This document shows, in pieces, positions 15,807-24,006 of a DNA stretch of 64,000 nucleotides (position 1 is its first letter; each line of letters opens with the position of its first letter). The position numbers were made by a program, and so were the translations under genes. The stretch is from positions 1 through 64,000 of the forward strand of contig JANDJZ010001755.1 of assembly GCA_027943245.1 (NCBI GenBank). Direction: 5' to 3'. The notes beneath the pieces are model-generated. The model did not search any database. It was not told where the DNA came from and worked only from the letters and a program-made list of their open reading frames with translations. The stretch is from Acanthamoeba sp. SK_2022b. Taxonomy: Eukaryota > Discosea > Longamoebia > Acanthamoebidae.

Positions 15807-16619
15807 ATGACCTTACGCTGGCGTATCACCCCTCTGGCGGCGGCCTTCGCCGCCGTATTGGCGCTTCAGGGCTGCGATCAAAAAACCGATCAGAATCATA
15901 TCAAGGTCGGCGTCATCAACGGCGCGGAACAGGACGTGGCGGAAGTCGCCAGACAGGTGGCGAAAGAGAAATACGGGCTGGACGTCGAGCTGGTCGGCTT
16001 TAGCGGTTCACTGCTGCCGAACGACGCTACCGACAAGGGCGAACTGGACGCCAACGTGTTCCAGCACCGCCCGTTCCTCGAACAGCAAAACAAAGATCAC
16101 GGCTATAAGCTGGTGGCAGTCGGCAATACCTTTGTCTTCCCGATGGCCGGCTACTCCAAAAAGATAAAATCGCTCAAAGAGCTGCCGGACGGCGCGGTGA
16201 TCGCCATCCCGCTTGATCCGACCAACCTGGGGCGCGCCCTGCTGCTGCTGGAAAAAACCGGGTTGATTACGCTGAAACAAGGCAAGGGATTGTTGCCCAC
16301 CGCCCTGGACATCAGCGCCAACCCGCACCATTACCAAATTATGGAGCTGGAAGGCGCGCAGCTGCCGCACGTGCTGGACGATCCAAAGGTCACCGTCGCC
16401 GTCATCAGCACCACCTACATCAACCAGACCGGTCTGACGCCGACCAAAGACGGCATCTTCATCGAGGATAAGGACTCGCCGTACACCAACATCATCGTCA
16501 CCCGCGAAGACAACAAGGACGCGCCGAACGTGCAAAACTTCATCAAGGCCTATGAGTCTGACGAAGTGGCCAAGGCCGCCGAGAAAATCTTCAACGGCGG
16601 CGCGGTGAAAGGCTGGTAA
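15807..16619 (+). CDS. nlpA: NlpA lipoprotein, MetQ-like binding protein
   Basis: 270 residues, nearly collinear with E. coli NlpA (272). Lipoprotein signal with lipobox LALQGC; Asp at +2 (CDQK) is the classical inner-membrane retention signal, as in E. coli NlpA. The mature part IKVGVINGAEQDVAEVA... and the end FNGGAVKGW are diagnostic. NlpA is a paralogue of the methionine-binding protein MetQ and can support D-methionine uptake with MetNI (family knowledge). GGGAGACTTCG precedes the ATG. No MetN or MetI lies beside it. Confidence 0.95.
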   Translation: MTLRWRITPLAAAFAAVLALQGCDQKTDQNHIKVGVINGAEQDVAEVARQVAKEKYGLDVELVGFSGSLLPNDATDKGELDANVFQHRPFLEQQNKDHGYKLVAVGNTFVFPMAGYSKKIKSLKELPDGAVIAIPLDPTNLGRALLLLEKTGLITLKQGKGLLPTALDISANPHHYQIMELEGAQLPHVLDDPKVTVAVISTTYINQTGLTPTKDGIFIEDKDSPYTNIIVTREDNKDAPNVQNFIKAYESDEVAKAAEKIFNGGAVKGW

Positions 16620-16636
16620 ATTCGGCCACCATCAAG

Positions 16637-16659
16637 GCGGATTCTGCGTACGAATCCGC
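16637..16659 (+). terminator. Hairpin downstream of nlpA
   Basis: Perfect eight-base-pair arms GCGGATTC/GAATCCGC with a seven-base loop 18 bases after the nlpA stop. Only AATATTT follows, so it is a weak terminator candidate. Confidence 0.5.
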
Positions 16660-16763
16660 AATATTTCACTTTCATTCCCCGTTTCCTTACGCCACACCTT
16701 TCTCTAAAAGCAAAACGCCCGAATGCTCACTCCTCCATAACACGGATTGTTCACAACAAAGGA

Positions 16764-16892
16764 ATGGGCGTTTCACTGGCGGAAGTCGGGGCAATTCTGG
16801 CGCGTTCAGGGCCGGTGCTTCCGGCGGTGATTGAGCAGCAGATCGCCATGATGGACCCGCAGTTGGCACAGAGCGCTGCATTGTGCGGCTGA
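16764..16892 (+). pseudogene. Possible remnant of a MerR-type regulator (small ORF)
   Basis: A 42-codon ORF reads MGVSLAEVGAILARSGPVLP and then a stretch rich in I, A, Q and L ending AALCG. The pattern G-x-S-L-A-E-V-x-x-I-L followed by a helix is like the hinge and dimerisation helix of MerR proteins, but no helix-turn-helix precedes it and the frame stops early. Its first bases overlap an AAACGCCC/GGGCGTTT inverted repeat (about 16713-16773). It sits in the 385-base gap between nlpA and the next acetyltransferase, where I see nothing else convincing. It may be a gene remnant, a small protein or chance. Confidence 0.25.
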
Positions 16893-17004
16893 CAACCCCA
16901 TCGCCTTTTCTTATCTCACCATAAGAAAACCCGATTTACCCCGGCGGTGAGCGGCGCGCATAATGGCGTTTATCCGCTGATTTCCAAGGTAAACAGGCAT
17001 TACC

Positions 17005-17544
17005 ATGACGCTTTCCGCTCCCGTACTCAGCCTCCTCGATGCCACGCCCGACGATATGGCCGCCGTGCTGCGCATTTACACCCACCACGTGCTGTACGGT
17101 GCCGCCTCGTTTGAAGAACAGCCACCGACCTTGGCGGAAATGCAGCTGCGGCTGAGCAAGGTGCAAGAAGCCGGGCTGCCCTGGCTGGTGGCAAAGAGCG
17201 AAGGCCGTATTGTGGGCTACTGCTATGCCACGCCGTATCGCCCCCGGCCGGCCTATCGTTTTACCGTGGAGGACTCGGTGTATATCGCCGAGGGGCAACA
17301 GGGCAAAGGCGTCGGCAAGGCGCTGCTGAGCGCGCTGATCGCCCGCTGCGAGCAAGGCCCCTGGCGCCAGATGCTGGCGATCGTCGGCGATTCCGCCGCC
17401 AACTGCGGCTCGCTGGCGCTGCACCAGTCGCTCGGCTTTACCAGCGTCGGAACGTTAAAGGCCGTGGGGTTCAAACTGGGGGAATGGCGCGACACCCACA
17501 TCATGCAGCGCGCGCTGGGCGCGGGCGACAATCAGCATCCCTGA
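17005..17544 (+). CDS. GNAT acetyltransferase of the phosphinothricin acetyltransferase family
   Basis: 179-residue GNAT. Features of the Pat/Bar/MnaT group: IYTHHVLYGAASFEEQPPTL near the start, YATPYRPRPAYRFTVEDSVYI, the acetyl-CoA loop GQQGKGVGKALL, and the C-terminal SLGFTSVGTLKAVGFKLGEW. Relatives acetylate phosphinothricin, methionine sulfoximine or methionine sulfone; the true substrate cannot be told from sequence. It is a monocistronic cytoplasmic enzyme by position. The ATG at 17005 follows a weak AAGGT ribosome site. Confidence 0.88.
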   Translation: MTLSAPVLSLLDATPDDMAAVLRIYTHHVLYGAASFEEQPPTLAEMQLRLSKVQEAGLPWLVAKSEGRIVGYCYATPYRPRPAYRFTVEDSVYIAEGQQGKGVGKALLSALIARCEQGPWRQMLAIVGDSAANCGSLALHQSLGFTSVGTLKAVGFKLGEWRDTHIMQRALGAGDNQHP

Positions 17545-17647
17545 ATGCATGGCGACGCACGATAGAGAGTTAGCGTCTATAGTGAAGAGTGATTTCATTG
17601 AGTTAGCGCCAATCGCGCACGCCATTTAACCGATAAGGGAGAAGTGA

Positions 17648-17731
17648 ATGAAAATTATTCTGTGGATTGTCGCCATCATTTTCATCGTGGGTTTATTGAC
17701 GATTACCGGCGTTTTCAAACTGATTTTTTAA
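17648..17731 (+). CDS. yohP: Small inner-membrane protein YohP (27 residues)
   Basis: Reads MKIILWIVAIIFIVGLLTIT then GVFKLIF. This is one residue class away at only a few positions from E. coli YohP (27 residues, same start MKIILW and end GVFK-IF). It is a single transmembrane helix with a lysine at each end. The E. coli protein is inserted with the help of SRP and YidC/SecYEG and is made under stress (established for YohP). AAGGGAGAAGTG precedes the ATG. It has its own promoter space after the acetyltransferase gene and a hairpin 13 bases after its stop. Short enough to be missed by gene callers. Confidence 0.9.
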   Translation: MKIILWIVAIIFIVGLLTITGVFKLIF

Positions 17732-17743
17732 AGCGTCTGCACC

Positions 17744-17771
17744 GTCCCGCCCCTCTCGGGGCGAGACTTTT
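17744..17771. terminator. Terminator between yohP and yedI
   Basis: GTCCCGCCCC-TCTC-GGGGCGAGAC stem with one mismatch, followed by TTTT on the plus strand. It ends yohP and may also stop yedI, which converges. Confidence 0.8.
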
Positions 17772-17773
17772 CA

Positions 17774-18694
17774 TCATGCCTTGAAACGCGCGCGTACCGC
17801 GCCCAGCGCCGACATCACCGCCAGCACCACGCCGCCGGCCACCAGCCCGAACGCCACGTTCAGCAGAGCCGGAACCACCCCCTGCAAGATATGGCCAAAC
17901 GTCGGTACCACCGTGGTGTACGAGGCCCAGTCTTCGAAAAGGTGATGCACCGGCGGCAGACCGTGGGTCAGGATGCCACCGCCGACCATAAACATGGCGA
18001 CAGTGCCGACGATCGACAGCGTTTTCATCAAATAAGGCGCGGCGCGCACGATGCCGCCGCCGAGGGAGCGCGCTAACGCGCTGCCTTTGCGGCTCAGATA
18101 CAGCCCCAGATCGTCCAGCCTGACGATGCCGGCGACGATGCCATACACGCCGAGCGTCATCACGACGGCGATGCCGCACAAAACGATTACCTGCTGGCTG
18201 AAGGTGGCGCCGGCAACGGTGCCCAGCGTGATGGCGATAATCTCGGCAGAGAGCACGAAATCGGTGCGTATTGCGCCTTTCACCTTGCGCTTCTCATAGG
18301 CCGCAGCGTCCTCATTGGCGCCGGGCCCGTCCGATTTTTCCTCCTGCGCCGCCTTGCCGTGGCTCAGGCTGTGAAACACCTTTTCGAATCCTTCGTAGCA
18401 CAGGTAGGCGCCGCCCACCATCAGCAGCGGCGTAATCGCCCAGGGTGCAAAAGCGCTGATCAGCAGCGCCAGCGGCACCAGGATCGCCTTGTTGATCAAC
18501 GAACCTTTGGCGACGCTCCACACCACCGGCAGTTCGCGATCGGCTTTAACGCCGGTGACCTGCTGCGCGTTGAGCGCCAGATCGTCCCCCAACACCCCGG
18601 CGGTTTTTTTTGCCGCCATTTTGCTCATTAACGAGACGTCGTCCAACAACGAGGCGATGTCGTCGATGAGGGTAAGTAAGCTACTTCCTGCCAA
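17774..18694 (-). CDS. yedI: DUF808 inner-membrane protein YedI
   Basis: 306 residues, same length and sequence pattern as E. coli YedI (305). The start [20 protein letters not shown] and the following [20 protein letters not shown] are diagnostic of DUF808. It has several transmembrane segments (about six), with a charged cytoplasmic loop [19 protein letters not shown]. No biochemical function is established. Monocistronic, convergent with yohP. Confidence 0.93.
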   Translation of the reverse strand: MAGSSLLTLIDDIASLLDDVSLMSKMAAKKTAGVLGDDLALNAQQVTGVKADRELPVVWSVAKGSLINKAILVPLALLISAFAPWAITPLLMVGGAYLCYEGFEKVFHSLSHGKAAQEEKSDGPGANEDAAAYEKRKVKGAIRTDFVLSAEIIAITLGTVAGATFSQQVIVLCGIAVVMTLGVYGIVAGIVRLDDLGLYLSRKGSALARSLGGGIVRAAPYLMKTLSIVGTVAMFMVGGGILTHGLPPVHHLFEDWASYTTVVPTFGHILQGVVPALLNVAFGLVAGGVVLAVMSALGAVRARFKA

Positions 18695-18783
18695 AATGAT
18701 TCATCCTTTTCATATTCACGGGCCATTCTATTTTTAGCATAGCGGTAAAACGTCATGAAAGGATATGGGAGGATCGCGGAAAA

Positions 18784-18810
18784 CGCCGGGCGGGCGAATG
18801 CCGCCCGGCG
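18784..18810 (-). terminator. Terminator of the AEC transporter operon
   Basis: Perfect ten-base-pair stem CGCCGGGCGG/CCGCCCGGCG with a seven-base loop just after the AEC gene stop; TTT follows on the minus strand. Confidence 0.8.
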
Positions 18811-18816
18811 CCGGCG

Positions 18817-19734
18817 TTAGAGCGCTACGCTGCCCAGGATGAACGTCACGGTGATAACCGACAGCAGCGTCGTCCAGGTGATGATGGAGGCCATCGCTTC
18901 ATGATCGCCCCCCATTTGCCGCGCCAGAATATAGGCGTTGCCGGCGCAAGGCACGGCGGAGTAGAGAATGGCGATGCTGGCCGGCACGCCGGTAGCACCG
19001 AAATAGTGCACCAGCGCAATGGTAATCAGCGGCATGGCCACCAACTTCAGCACGGTCGCATAAGAGATGGAAACCAGCTTGCGGATATGCATGCTGACGA
19101 TCAACCCTGCGCCGACCGACATCAGGCTCAGCGGCGTGGCGGCGTTGGAGAGATAAACGAACAGCTGTTTAAGCGCGCCGGTAATGTGCAGGTTGCACAG
19201 GTTCATCAGCACCCCGAACAACGCGCCGATGATCAGCGGGTTTTTCGTCAGCGCCAGCAGCGCGCCGCTCAGGCTTTTCTTGCTGCCGGTGCCGTAGTGG
19301 TTCATCACCAACACGCTCATGATGTTGGTCAGAATGATCATGTATGCCACGAAGAAACCGGACAGTGCCACCCCTTCGCTACCGAACAGCGATTGCGACA
19401 GCGCGATGAATACATAAGAGTTGTATCTGACTCCGCCCTGAAAAATGGAGGTAAACAGATCGGCCGACGTATTGAAGAACAGTTTGCCAACGAAAATAAT
19501 CAACGCGATGGCCAGCGTGGAAACAATGGTCGCCACAACGGGATAAAAGCTGTCCGCGCCGCTAAAATCCGCCTCACTGATATCCAATATCAACAGCGCC
19601 GGAAAAAACAGGTAATAAACAAATTTGTCTGAGAAGCCCCAAAATACGGCGACGTCTTTAACATAGAGTTTTGACAAATAGCCCAGCACGATTAACAAAA
19701 AAATCGGCAATATAGAAAGAAAAACGTTCAGCAT
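18817..19734 (-). CDS. AEC-family (auxin efflux carrier-like) transporter
   Basis: 305-residue inner-membrane protein with about ten hydrophobic segments. MLNVFLSILPIFLLIVLGYL at the N-terminus and IAILYSAVPCAGNAYILARQ near the C-terminus are typical of the Mem_trans/AEC family, which exports or imports organic anions and amino-acid-like compounds. It starts 11 bases after the stop of the Fe/2OG oxygenase gene and shares its lower G+C, so the two probably form one transcript in which the exporter would handle the oxygenase product (inference). Confidence 0.88.
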   Translation of the reverse strand: MLNVFLSILPIFLLIVLGYLSKLYVKDVAVFWGFSDKFVYYLFFPALLILDISEADFSGADSFYPVVATIVSTLAIALIIFVGKLFFNTSADLFTSIFQGGVRYNSYVFIALSQSLFGSEGVALSGFFVAYMIILTNIMSVLVMNHYGTGSKKSLSGALLALTKNPLIIGALFGVLMNLCNLHITGALKQLFVYLSNAATPLSLMSVGAGLIVSMHIRKLVSISYATVLKLVAMPLITIALVHYFGATGVPASIAILYSAVPCAGNAYILARQMGGDHEAMASIITWTTLLSVITVTFILGSVAL

Positions 19735-19745
19735 GAATAATAACC

Positions 19746-20759
19746 TTAAATCGAGAAAATGCGCTCTTCAACCTGATTGAGATTGCGGTGATTCCACAAG
19801 CTTGCCGAAATGAAGACGCGTTGCACCCAGCGCAACGGCGTATCTCTTTCATCGAAAGAAGGCGTGAATTTATCGCGCGAATGCAGCGCAAAGCGGTTAT
19901 CGATATACACCAAATCGCCTGGGCAAATATCGATGCCGATGGCGTTTTCTTTCACCAGCCCGTAGAAACGCTCCAGCGCGGCTTCCGCTCGCGGCGTGCT
20001 GGCCGCAATCATGCCGGGATAGAAGACGGCGCTCACATCCGGCAATACGTGATTTTGCGAAATCAGCGGCACCAGCGCGGTTTCTTCCCGTCCGGCCTGC
20101 GTGGATTGGCGCCAGCGGTAAGGCAGTTTGATGCTGTACAGCGGGCTGGCCAGCGTTTCGACGTCCTCGCGGCTCAGCTGAGCGATCGCCAGACGCGAAT
20201 CGGAGATGCGCGTCATCGGGCTGTGCGGATCGCGGCGCACGCCGGCCAGCAGCAGGCCCATCGGCGAGACGTTGAACTGTTCCAGGTGTTTCAGCGCCGC
20301 ATTTTCAATATGGAAGTCCAGTTCAACATCGAACCCCAGACCGGTATACTCTTTTTTGGCTTCGCGTTTGGGGATCAGATTATTAATCAGTTCCTTCCCC
20401 TCGAAATACATCGAATAGGGCTCACCGATTAACGAGGAAATACCCACCAATAGGTTTTCGCTGATATTCCCGGATTTGGCCGAAGGTGTGTATTGGTTCG
20501 GGCAAGGGGAAAAGAAAACTTCTTTATCCACCGGCACATTTTTTAAAATAAGATAAGGCCGTGGTTTGATTGACGCCTTTTGCTGACTTAATGCGGCGCT
20601 TAATCTGTGGGGCAAATGGGTAATCATGGCCGTTCGTATAGCGTGAATATACGCATCACCGCCGGCGGGATCGTAAGCAATTTTATCTAATGCCGAAAAT
20701 AACTCGTTTCGTTCCTGATCCGTCAATTGAAAGACGTTTTGGTAATCCATCCTGAGCAT
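19746..20759 (-). CDS. Fe(II)/2-oxoglutarate oxygenase of the clavaminate synthase / asparagine hydroxylase type
   Basis: 337 residues. Iron ligands are visible as the H150-x-E152 pair in ELDFHIENAAL and a distal H293 in NRFALHSRDKF; the 2OG-binding arginine is in PLRWVQR. The H-x-E (not H-x-D) pair and the sequence around NRxxxH are features of the CAS/AsnO/VioC group, whose members hydroxylate free or carrier-bound amino acids such as asparagine and arginine. The enzyme is encoded with an AEC exporter. G+C is lower than in the surroundings, suggesting horizontal acquisition. A second in-frame ATG at 20750 has better spacing from AAGGA and may be the true start. No NRPS is adjacent. Confidence 0.83.
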   Translation of the reverse strand: MLRMDYQNVFQLTDQERNELFSALDKIAYDPAGGDAYIHAIRTAMITHLPHRLSAALSQQKASIKPRPYLILKNVPVDKEVFFSPCPNQYTPSAKSGNISENLLVGISSLIGEPYSMYFEGKELINNLIPKREAKKEYTGLGFDVELDFHIENAALKHLEQFNVSPMGLLLAGVRRDPHSPMTRISDSRLAIAQLSREDVETLASPLYSIKLPYRWRQSTQAGREETALVPLISQNHVLPDVSAVFYPGMIAASTPRAEAALERFYGLVKENAIGIDICPGDLVYIDNRFALHSRDKFTPSFDERDTPLRWVQRVFISASLWNHRNLNQVEERIFSI

Positions 20760-20859
20760 TCCTTGACAATAAGAATATCATTAGCAAGCCTAATGAAAGC
20801 GGCAGGATGTTAACACTTTGCAATCAAATTCATAAAGATTTATTAACTAATTTCGTGAT

Positions 20860-20909
20860 CTTAATCACCACTCCTCCGTCCAGTTAATGGCGGAGAAGAA
20901 GTGATTAAG
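20860..20909. repeat. Nested inverted repeat between hydrolase and oxygenase genes
   Basis: Outer perfect arms CTTAATCAC (20860-20868) and GTGATTAAG (20901-20909) enclose inner CTCCG/CGGAG arms. It starts 11 bases past the hydrolase stop on the minus strand. Without a T-run it could be a terminator aided by Rho or an operator for the oxygenase promoter. Confidence 0.5.
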
Positions 20910-20919
20910 AAACAAACAG

Positions 20920-21930
20920 CTACGCGGATGCATCTTCATCAGACGCGCCAGCGAATACGCGCGAGAGGTAGCGCAGGACATGATCGTGGGCCTCAAAGAC
21001 GCACGATAAATGCGTACTGCCCTCAAGCAAGCCAAAGGCAACATGCACGCTGCCATGCTGTTCGACGAAACGCTGCAAGGATTGCGCGCTGAACAACTCA
21101 TCCTGCGCCGCCGCCAGCAGCAAGGTCGGCAATCGCAGCGCCGCCAGTTGCTTTGCCGGGGTGCGTGGCGTCAACGCGTTAGCCATATTAACGCTGTATT
21201 GGCAGACAAAATCGGGGGCAGCGGCCAGCACGGCCGGGGGAAAATTCAGGCTGACCGCCCGAGATTGCCCAAACCACCGCCCGCCGCTGAACGCATTGGC
21301 CACAAAAGGCCATTGCCGCACCTGGGCAAAACGGGCCGCCACCGGCAAATCGCGGGCCATCCCGGAAAATGGCCCCAGCTCGGGTGCCAGCAGGGTCAGG
21401 CTGTCCGCCTGCTGTTCACAAGGATAGCGGGTCAGGTAGTTGAGCAACATCCCGGCGCCGCTGGAATGGCCAAGCAGGTGCCTGCGCGCTAACGGAAAAC
21501 GCAGGCGCATTTCCGCCAGGATGACATCGACATCGCGCCAAATACGCTCAGGCCGCTCAACCGTCCCCCGCTCTCCCGTGGAATCGCCATGCCCGCGAAT
21601 ATCGACCAGGCACACCGCGAGCGTTGGCTCGGCAGCCAGGTGGCGCGCAAGAATGTCATACCCGGCGGCGCTGTTAACCCCGCCGCCGTGATAAACCACG
21701 ATCACGTCTTCGCTCTCGGCAGTTTGCCGATACAGGCGGTAGCTCAATCCCTCAACGCTGCCGGACGACGTGCCCACCTGTGCCCCCGGCCACTCACCGT
21801 AAGACTTCGCTTGCTCAACATAGCGGTCAAAATCAATCAATTCGCACCCTTCCATGATGTTGTCGGTATTCCCCACGGCAGAGCCGCTGCCCCGGCGATA
21901 AGCATATGAAACAACAGCAGGAACTGCCAT
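20920..21930 (-). CDS. Alpha/beta-hydrolase (serine hydrolase/lipase-like)
   Basis: 336-residue Hydrolase_4-type protein. The oxyanion region is VVYHGGGVNSAAGY, the nucleophile elbow is LLGHSSGAGMLL (S156), the acid is in LAAAQDELFSA and the histidine in EGSTHLSC. VDIRGHGDSTGERGT is the usual strand-4 region. It resembles monoglyceride-lipase-like hydrolases. The N-terminal 25 residues are uncertain; an ATG at 21855 would give a protein starting MEGCELIDFDRY. No signal peptide, so cytoplasmic. It could be co-transcribed with the downstream oxygenase only if the nested inverted repeat does not terminate; substrate unknown. Confidence 0.85.
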   Translation of the reverse strand: MAVPAVVSYAYRRGSGSAVGNTDNIMEGCELIDFDRYVEQAKSYGEWPGAQVGTSSGSVEGLSYRLYRQTAESEDVIVVYHGGGVNSAAGYDILARHLAAEPTLAVCLVDIRGHGDSTGERGTVERPERIWRDVDVILAEMRLRFPLARRHLLGHSSGAGMLLNYLTRYPCEQQADSLTLLAPELGPFSGMARDLPVAARFAQVRQWPFVANAFSGGRWFGQSRAVSLNFPPAVLAAAPDFVCQYSVNMANALTPRTPAKQLAALRLPTLLLAAAQDELFSAQSLQRFVEQHGSVHVAFGLLEGSTHLSCVFEAHDHVLRYLSRVFAGASDEDASA

Positions 21931-21954
21931 GCCTTTTGCACGCTCCCCTTAGCC

Positions 21955-22359
21955 TCAGGGCAAATCCCCCGCCGGGACATTGAGCTGCCAGGAGAGCCCA
22001 AAGCGATCGTTGAGCCAGCCGAAGCGGGCGCTGAAGCCGTAGTCGTCGAGCGGCATCAGCACCTTGCCGCCCTCCGCCAGGCGGTGGAAAGCCTGCTCCA
22101 GCGCCTCTTCGTTAGGCAGGTTGATGAACAGCGACACCGCCGGGGTGAAGCTGAAATCATGGCTGATCGGGCTGTCGATAAACACCAGGTTCTGCCGGTC
22201 GAAATCGATGGCGGCATGCTTGATCAATCGCCGGCCGTCCGGCGTCGGGTCGTAATGCTGTACCTGCATGAGCCGAAAGCGCGCAAACACCTGGCTGTAG
22301 AGGTCGATCGCCTGCTGAGCCTCCCCCTGGAACATGACAAAAGTCGAAACCTGACTCAT
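21955..22359 (-). CDS. VOC/PhnB-like (glyoxalase-fold) protein
   Basis: 134 residues, starting MSQVSTFVMFQGEAQQAIDLY, the pattern of PhnB-like or 3-demethylubiquinone-9 methyltransferase-domain proteins: one beta-alpha-beta-beta-beta module pair, with FARFRLMQVQHYDP and the C-terminal FGWLNDRFGLSWQL. Members act as small metal-dependent isomerases or resistance proteins, but many have no known role. I take the start at 22359 because GAGAGGAT lies eight bases upstream; the frame is open to 22446. It is divergent from the GNAT gene at 22436. Confidence 0.85.
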   Translation of the reverse strand: MSQVSTFVMFQGEAQQAIDLYSQVFARFRLMQVQHYDPTPDGRRLIKHAAIDFDRQNLVFIDSPISHDFSFTPAVSLFINLPNEEALEQAFHRLAEGGKVLMPLDDYGFSARFGWLNDRFGLSWQLNVPAGDLP

Positions 22360-22435
22360 AACATCCTCTCCGGCAATCGTTGTGGTATTAATGGAGAATA
22401 GCGGATTACCGTTGAAGCGGCGGAAAGGAGCAACC

Positions 22436-22891
22436 ATGAGCATCATTCATCGCCTGGCGCAGCCGGACGATCTCAACGGCCTGTTGGCTCTGTATCGCGA
22501 GCTGCGCCCACAGGATGCGCCGCTGCGCACCGACGACGCGCGCCGCACCCTGCAACGCCTGCTGGACGATCCGGCGATCCGTCTGGTGGTGGCGGCGGAC
22601 GAGGAACAGCCGATCGCCACCTGCATGCTGGCACTGATCCCGGGGCTGGCGCACCAGGCGCAGCCGTTCGGCGTCATCGAGCACGTGGTGACGGCAGAGC
22701 CCTATTGCGGCCACGGCGTGGCGCTCGCGATGATCGAATACGCGCTGCAGCTGGCCTGGCGCAAGGGCTGTTACAAGGTGATGCTGCTGTCGGGGCAGCA
22801 ACGCACCGGCGCGCACCAGCTTTATCTCAAAGCGGGTTTCGACGGCGATCGCGAGCGGGGATTTGTCATCAGGCGGCCCGAGGGCCGATAG
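22436..22891 (+). CDS. GNAT-family N-acetyltransferase
   Basis: 151-residue single GNAT domain. MSIIHRLAQPDDLNGLLALYREL is the N-terminal strand and helix; VIEHVVTAEPYCGHGVALAMI is the acetyl-CoA-binding segment (here Y-C-G-H-G in place of R-G-x-G-x-G/A), and VMLLSGQQRTGAHQLYLKAGF is the closing part. The acetyl acceptor is unknown. AAAGGAG six bases before the ATG at 22436 decides the start. Monocistronic, convergent with pbpG. Confidence 0.85.
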   Translation: MSIIHRLAQPDDLNGLLALYRELRPQDAPLRTDDARRTLQRLLDDPAIRLVVAADEEQPIATCMLALIPGLAHQAQPFGVIEHVVTAEPYCGHGVALAMIEYALQLAWRKGCYKVMLLSGQQRTGAHQLYLKAGFDGDRERGFVIRRPEGR

Positions 22892-22925
22892 CGGCCTGCT
22901 GCAAACGAGCAGGCCGCCAGGCGGG

Positions 22926-23855
22926 TCATTCGGTGGCGTTTTTCGCCAGACTGGCGTCTTTTTGCCGACGATAGTCGCGGGCGGCGGCCGGGATCGGCGT
23001 CACCTTGCCGGTTTCAATCCAGCTGCGCAGCCGGTTGGCGTCGGCGAAGTGGGTATATTTGCCGAAGGCGTCCAGCACCACCAGCGACACCGAGCGGTTA
23101 CCGATCACCGTACGCATCGCCAGGCAGTGGCCCGCCTGGTTGGTGAAACCGGTTTTGGTCAGCTGGATATTCCATTTCGGGTTATACACCAGATGGTTGG
23201 TGTTGCGGAACGGCAGCGTATAGTTCGGATCTTTGAAGCTGGCCATGCGCTCGGTGGTGGTGCTGAGCTGGCCAATCAACGGGTATTGCTTGGTGGCGAT
23301 CAGCAGCTTGGTCAGATCGCGCGCCGTCGACACGTTATGGATAGAGAGCCCGGTCGGTTCCACATAATGGGTATTGGTCATGCCCAGCGCCTTGGCCTTG
23401 GCGTTCATCGCTTTGATGAAGGCGTTGTAGCCCCCCGGATAGTGGTGCGCCAGGCTGGCGGCGGCGCGGTTTTCCGACGACATCAGCGCCAGCAGCAGCA
23501 TATCCTTACGGCTGATTTCGCTGTTCAGCCGCACCCGCGAATACACCCCTTTCATCTCCGGCGTCTGGTGGATATCCACCGCCAGCATCTCGTCGAGCGG
23601 CAGGTGCGCGTCCAGCGTGACCATGGCGGTCATCAGTTTGGTGATCGAGGCGATCGGCACCACCTCATCCGGGTTGCGCGCGTACATCACCTTATGGGTT
23701 TGCATATCGACGACCATCGCGCTGCCGGAGGCCAGCTCCGGCTGGGTGGCGTGCAGGGCGGCGGCGTTGTCGCTGGCCAGCGCGCGCGGCGCAAAGCCTG
23801 CGCCCGCCTGCAAAGCGAGCAGGGTCAGAACCAAAACACGTATTTTCACAGGCAT
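22926..23855 (-). CDS. pbpG: D-alanyl-D-alanine endopeptidase PBP7
   Basis: 309-residue periplasmic penicillin-binding protein that cleaves D-Ala-mDAP cross-links. Signal peptide [20 protein letters not shown] followed by a mature part with the three active-site motifs: SxxK in ASITKLMTA, SxN in SSENRAAA and KTG in [11 protein letters not shown]. Length is the same as E. coli PbpG (310). In E. coli pbpG is near yohC and dld; here the same genes are in the window but rearranged. Transcribed alone. Confidence 0.95.
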   Translation of the reverse strand: MPVKIRVLVLTLLALQAGAGFAPRALASDNAAALHATQPELASGSAMVVDMQTHKVMYARNPDEVVPIASITKLMTAMVTLDAHLPLDEMLAVDIHQTPEMKGVYSRVRLNSEISRKDMLLLALMSSENRAAASLAHHYPGGYNAFIKAMNAKAKALGMTNTHYVEPTGLSIHNVSTARDLTKLLIATKQYPLIGQLSTTTERMASFKDPNYTLPFRNTNHLVYNPKWNIQLTKTGFTNQAGHCLAMRTVIGNRSVSLVVLDAFGKYTHFADANRLRSWIETGKVTPIPAAARDYRRQKDASLAKNATE

Positions 23856-23970
23856 TACTCTGAAATGGGGGCTTGAACTCAGCGAATTATATGTGAGGGT
23901 TCAGCGCTTGGCACTGGGATTATAGGGCGGATTTGTGACAAATTCTGTCGGCCGAAAAACGACGCAGCCC

Positions 23971-23996
23971 GCGGGCGCTCTGGGATGAACGCCCGC
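23971..23996 (-). terminator. Hairpin downstream of the SAH-hydrolase-like gene
   Basis: GCGGGCG/CGCCCGC perfect arms around a 12-base loop, ten bases after the stop at 24007. A TTTTT run occurs only farther on, so termination strength is uncertain. Confidence 0.5.
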
Positions 23997-24006
23997 ATAG
24001 AAAAAG

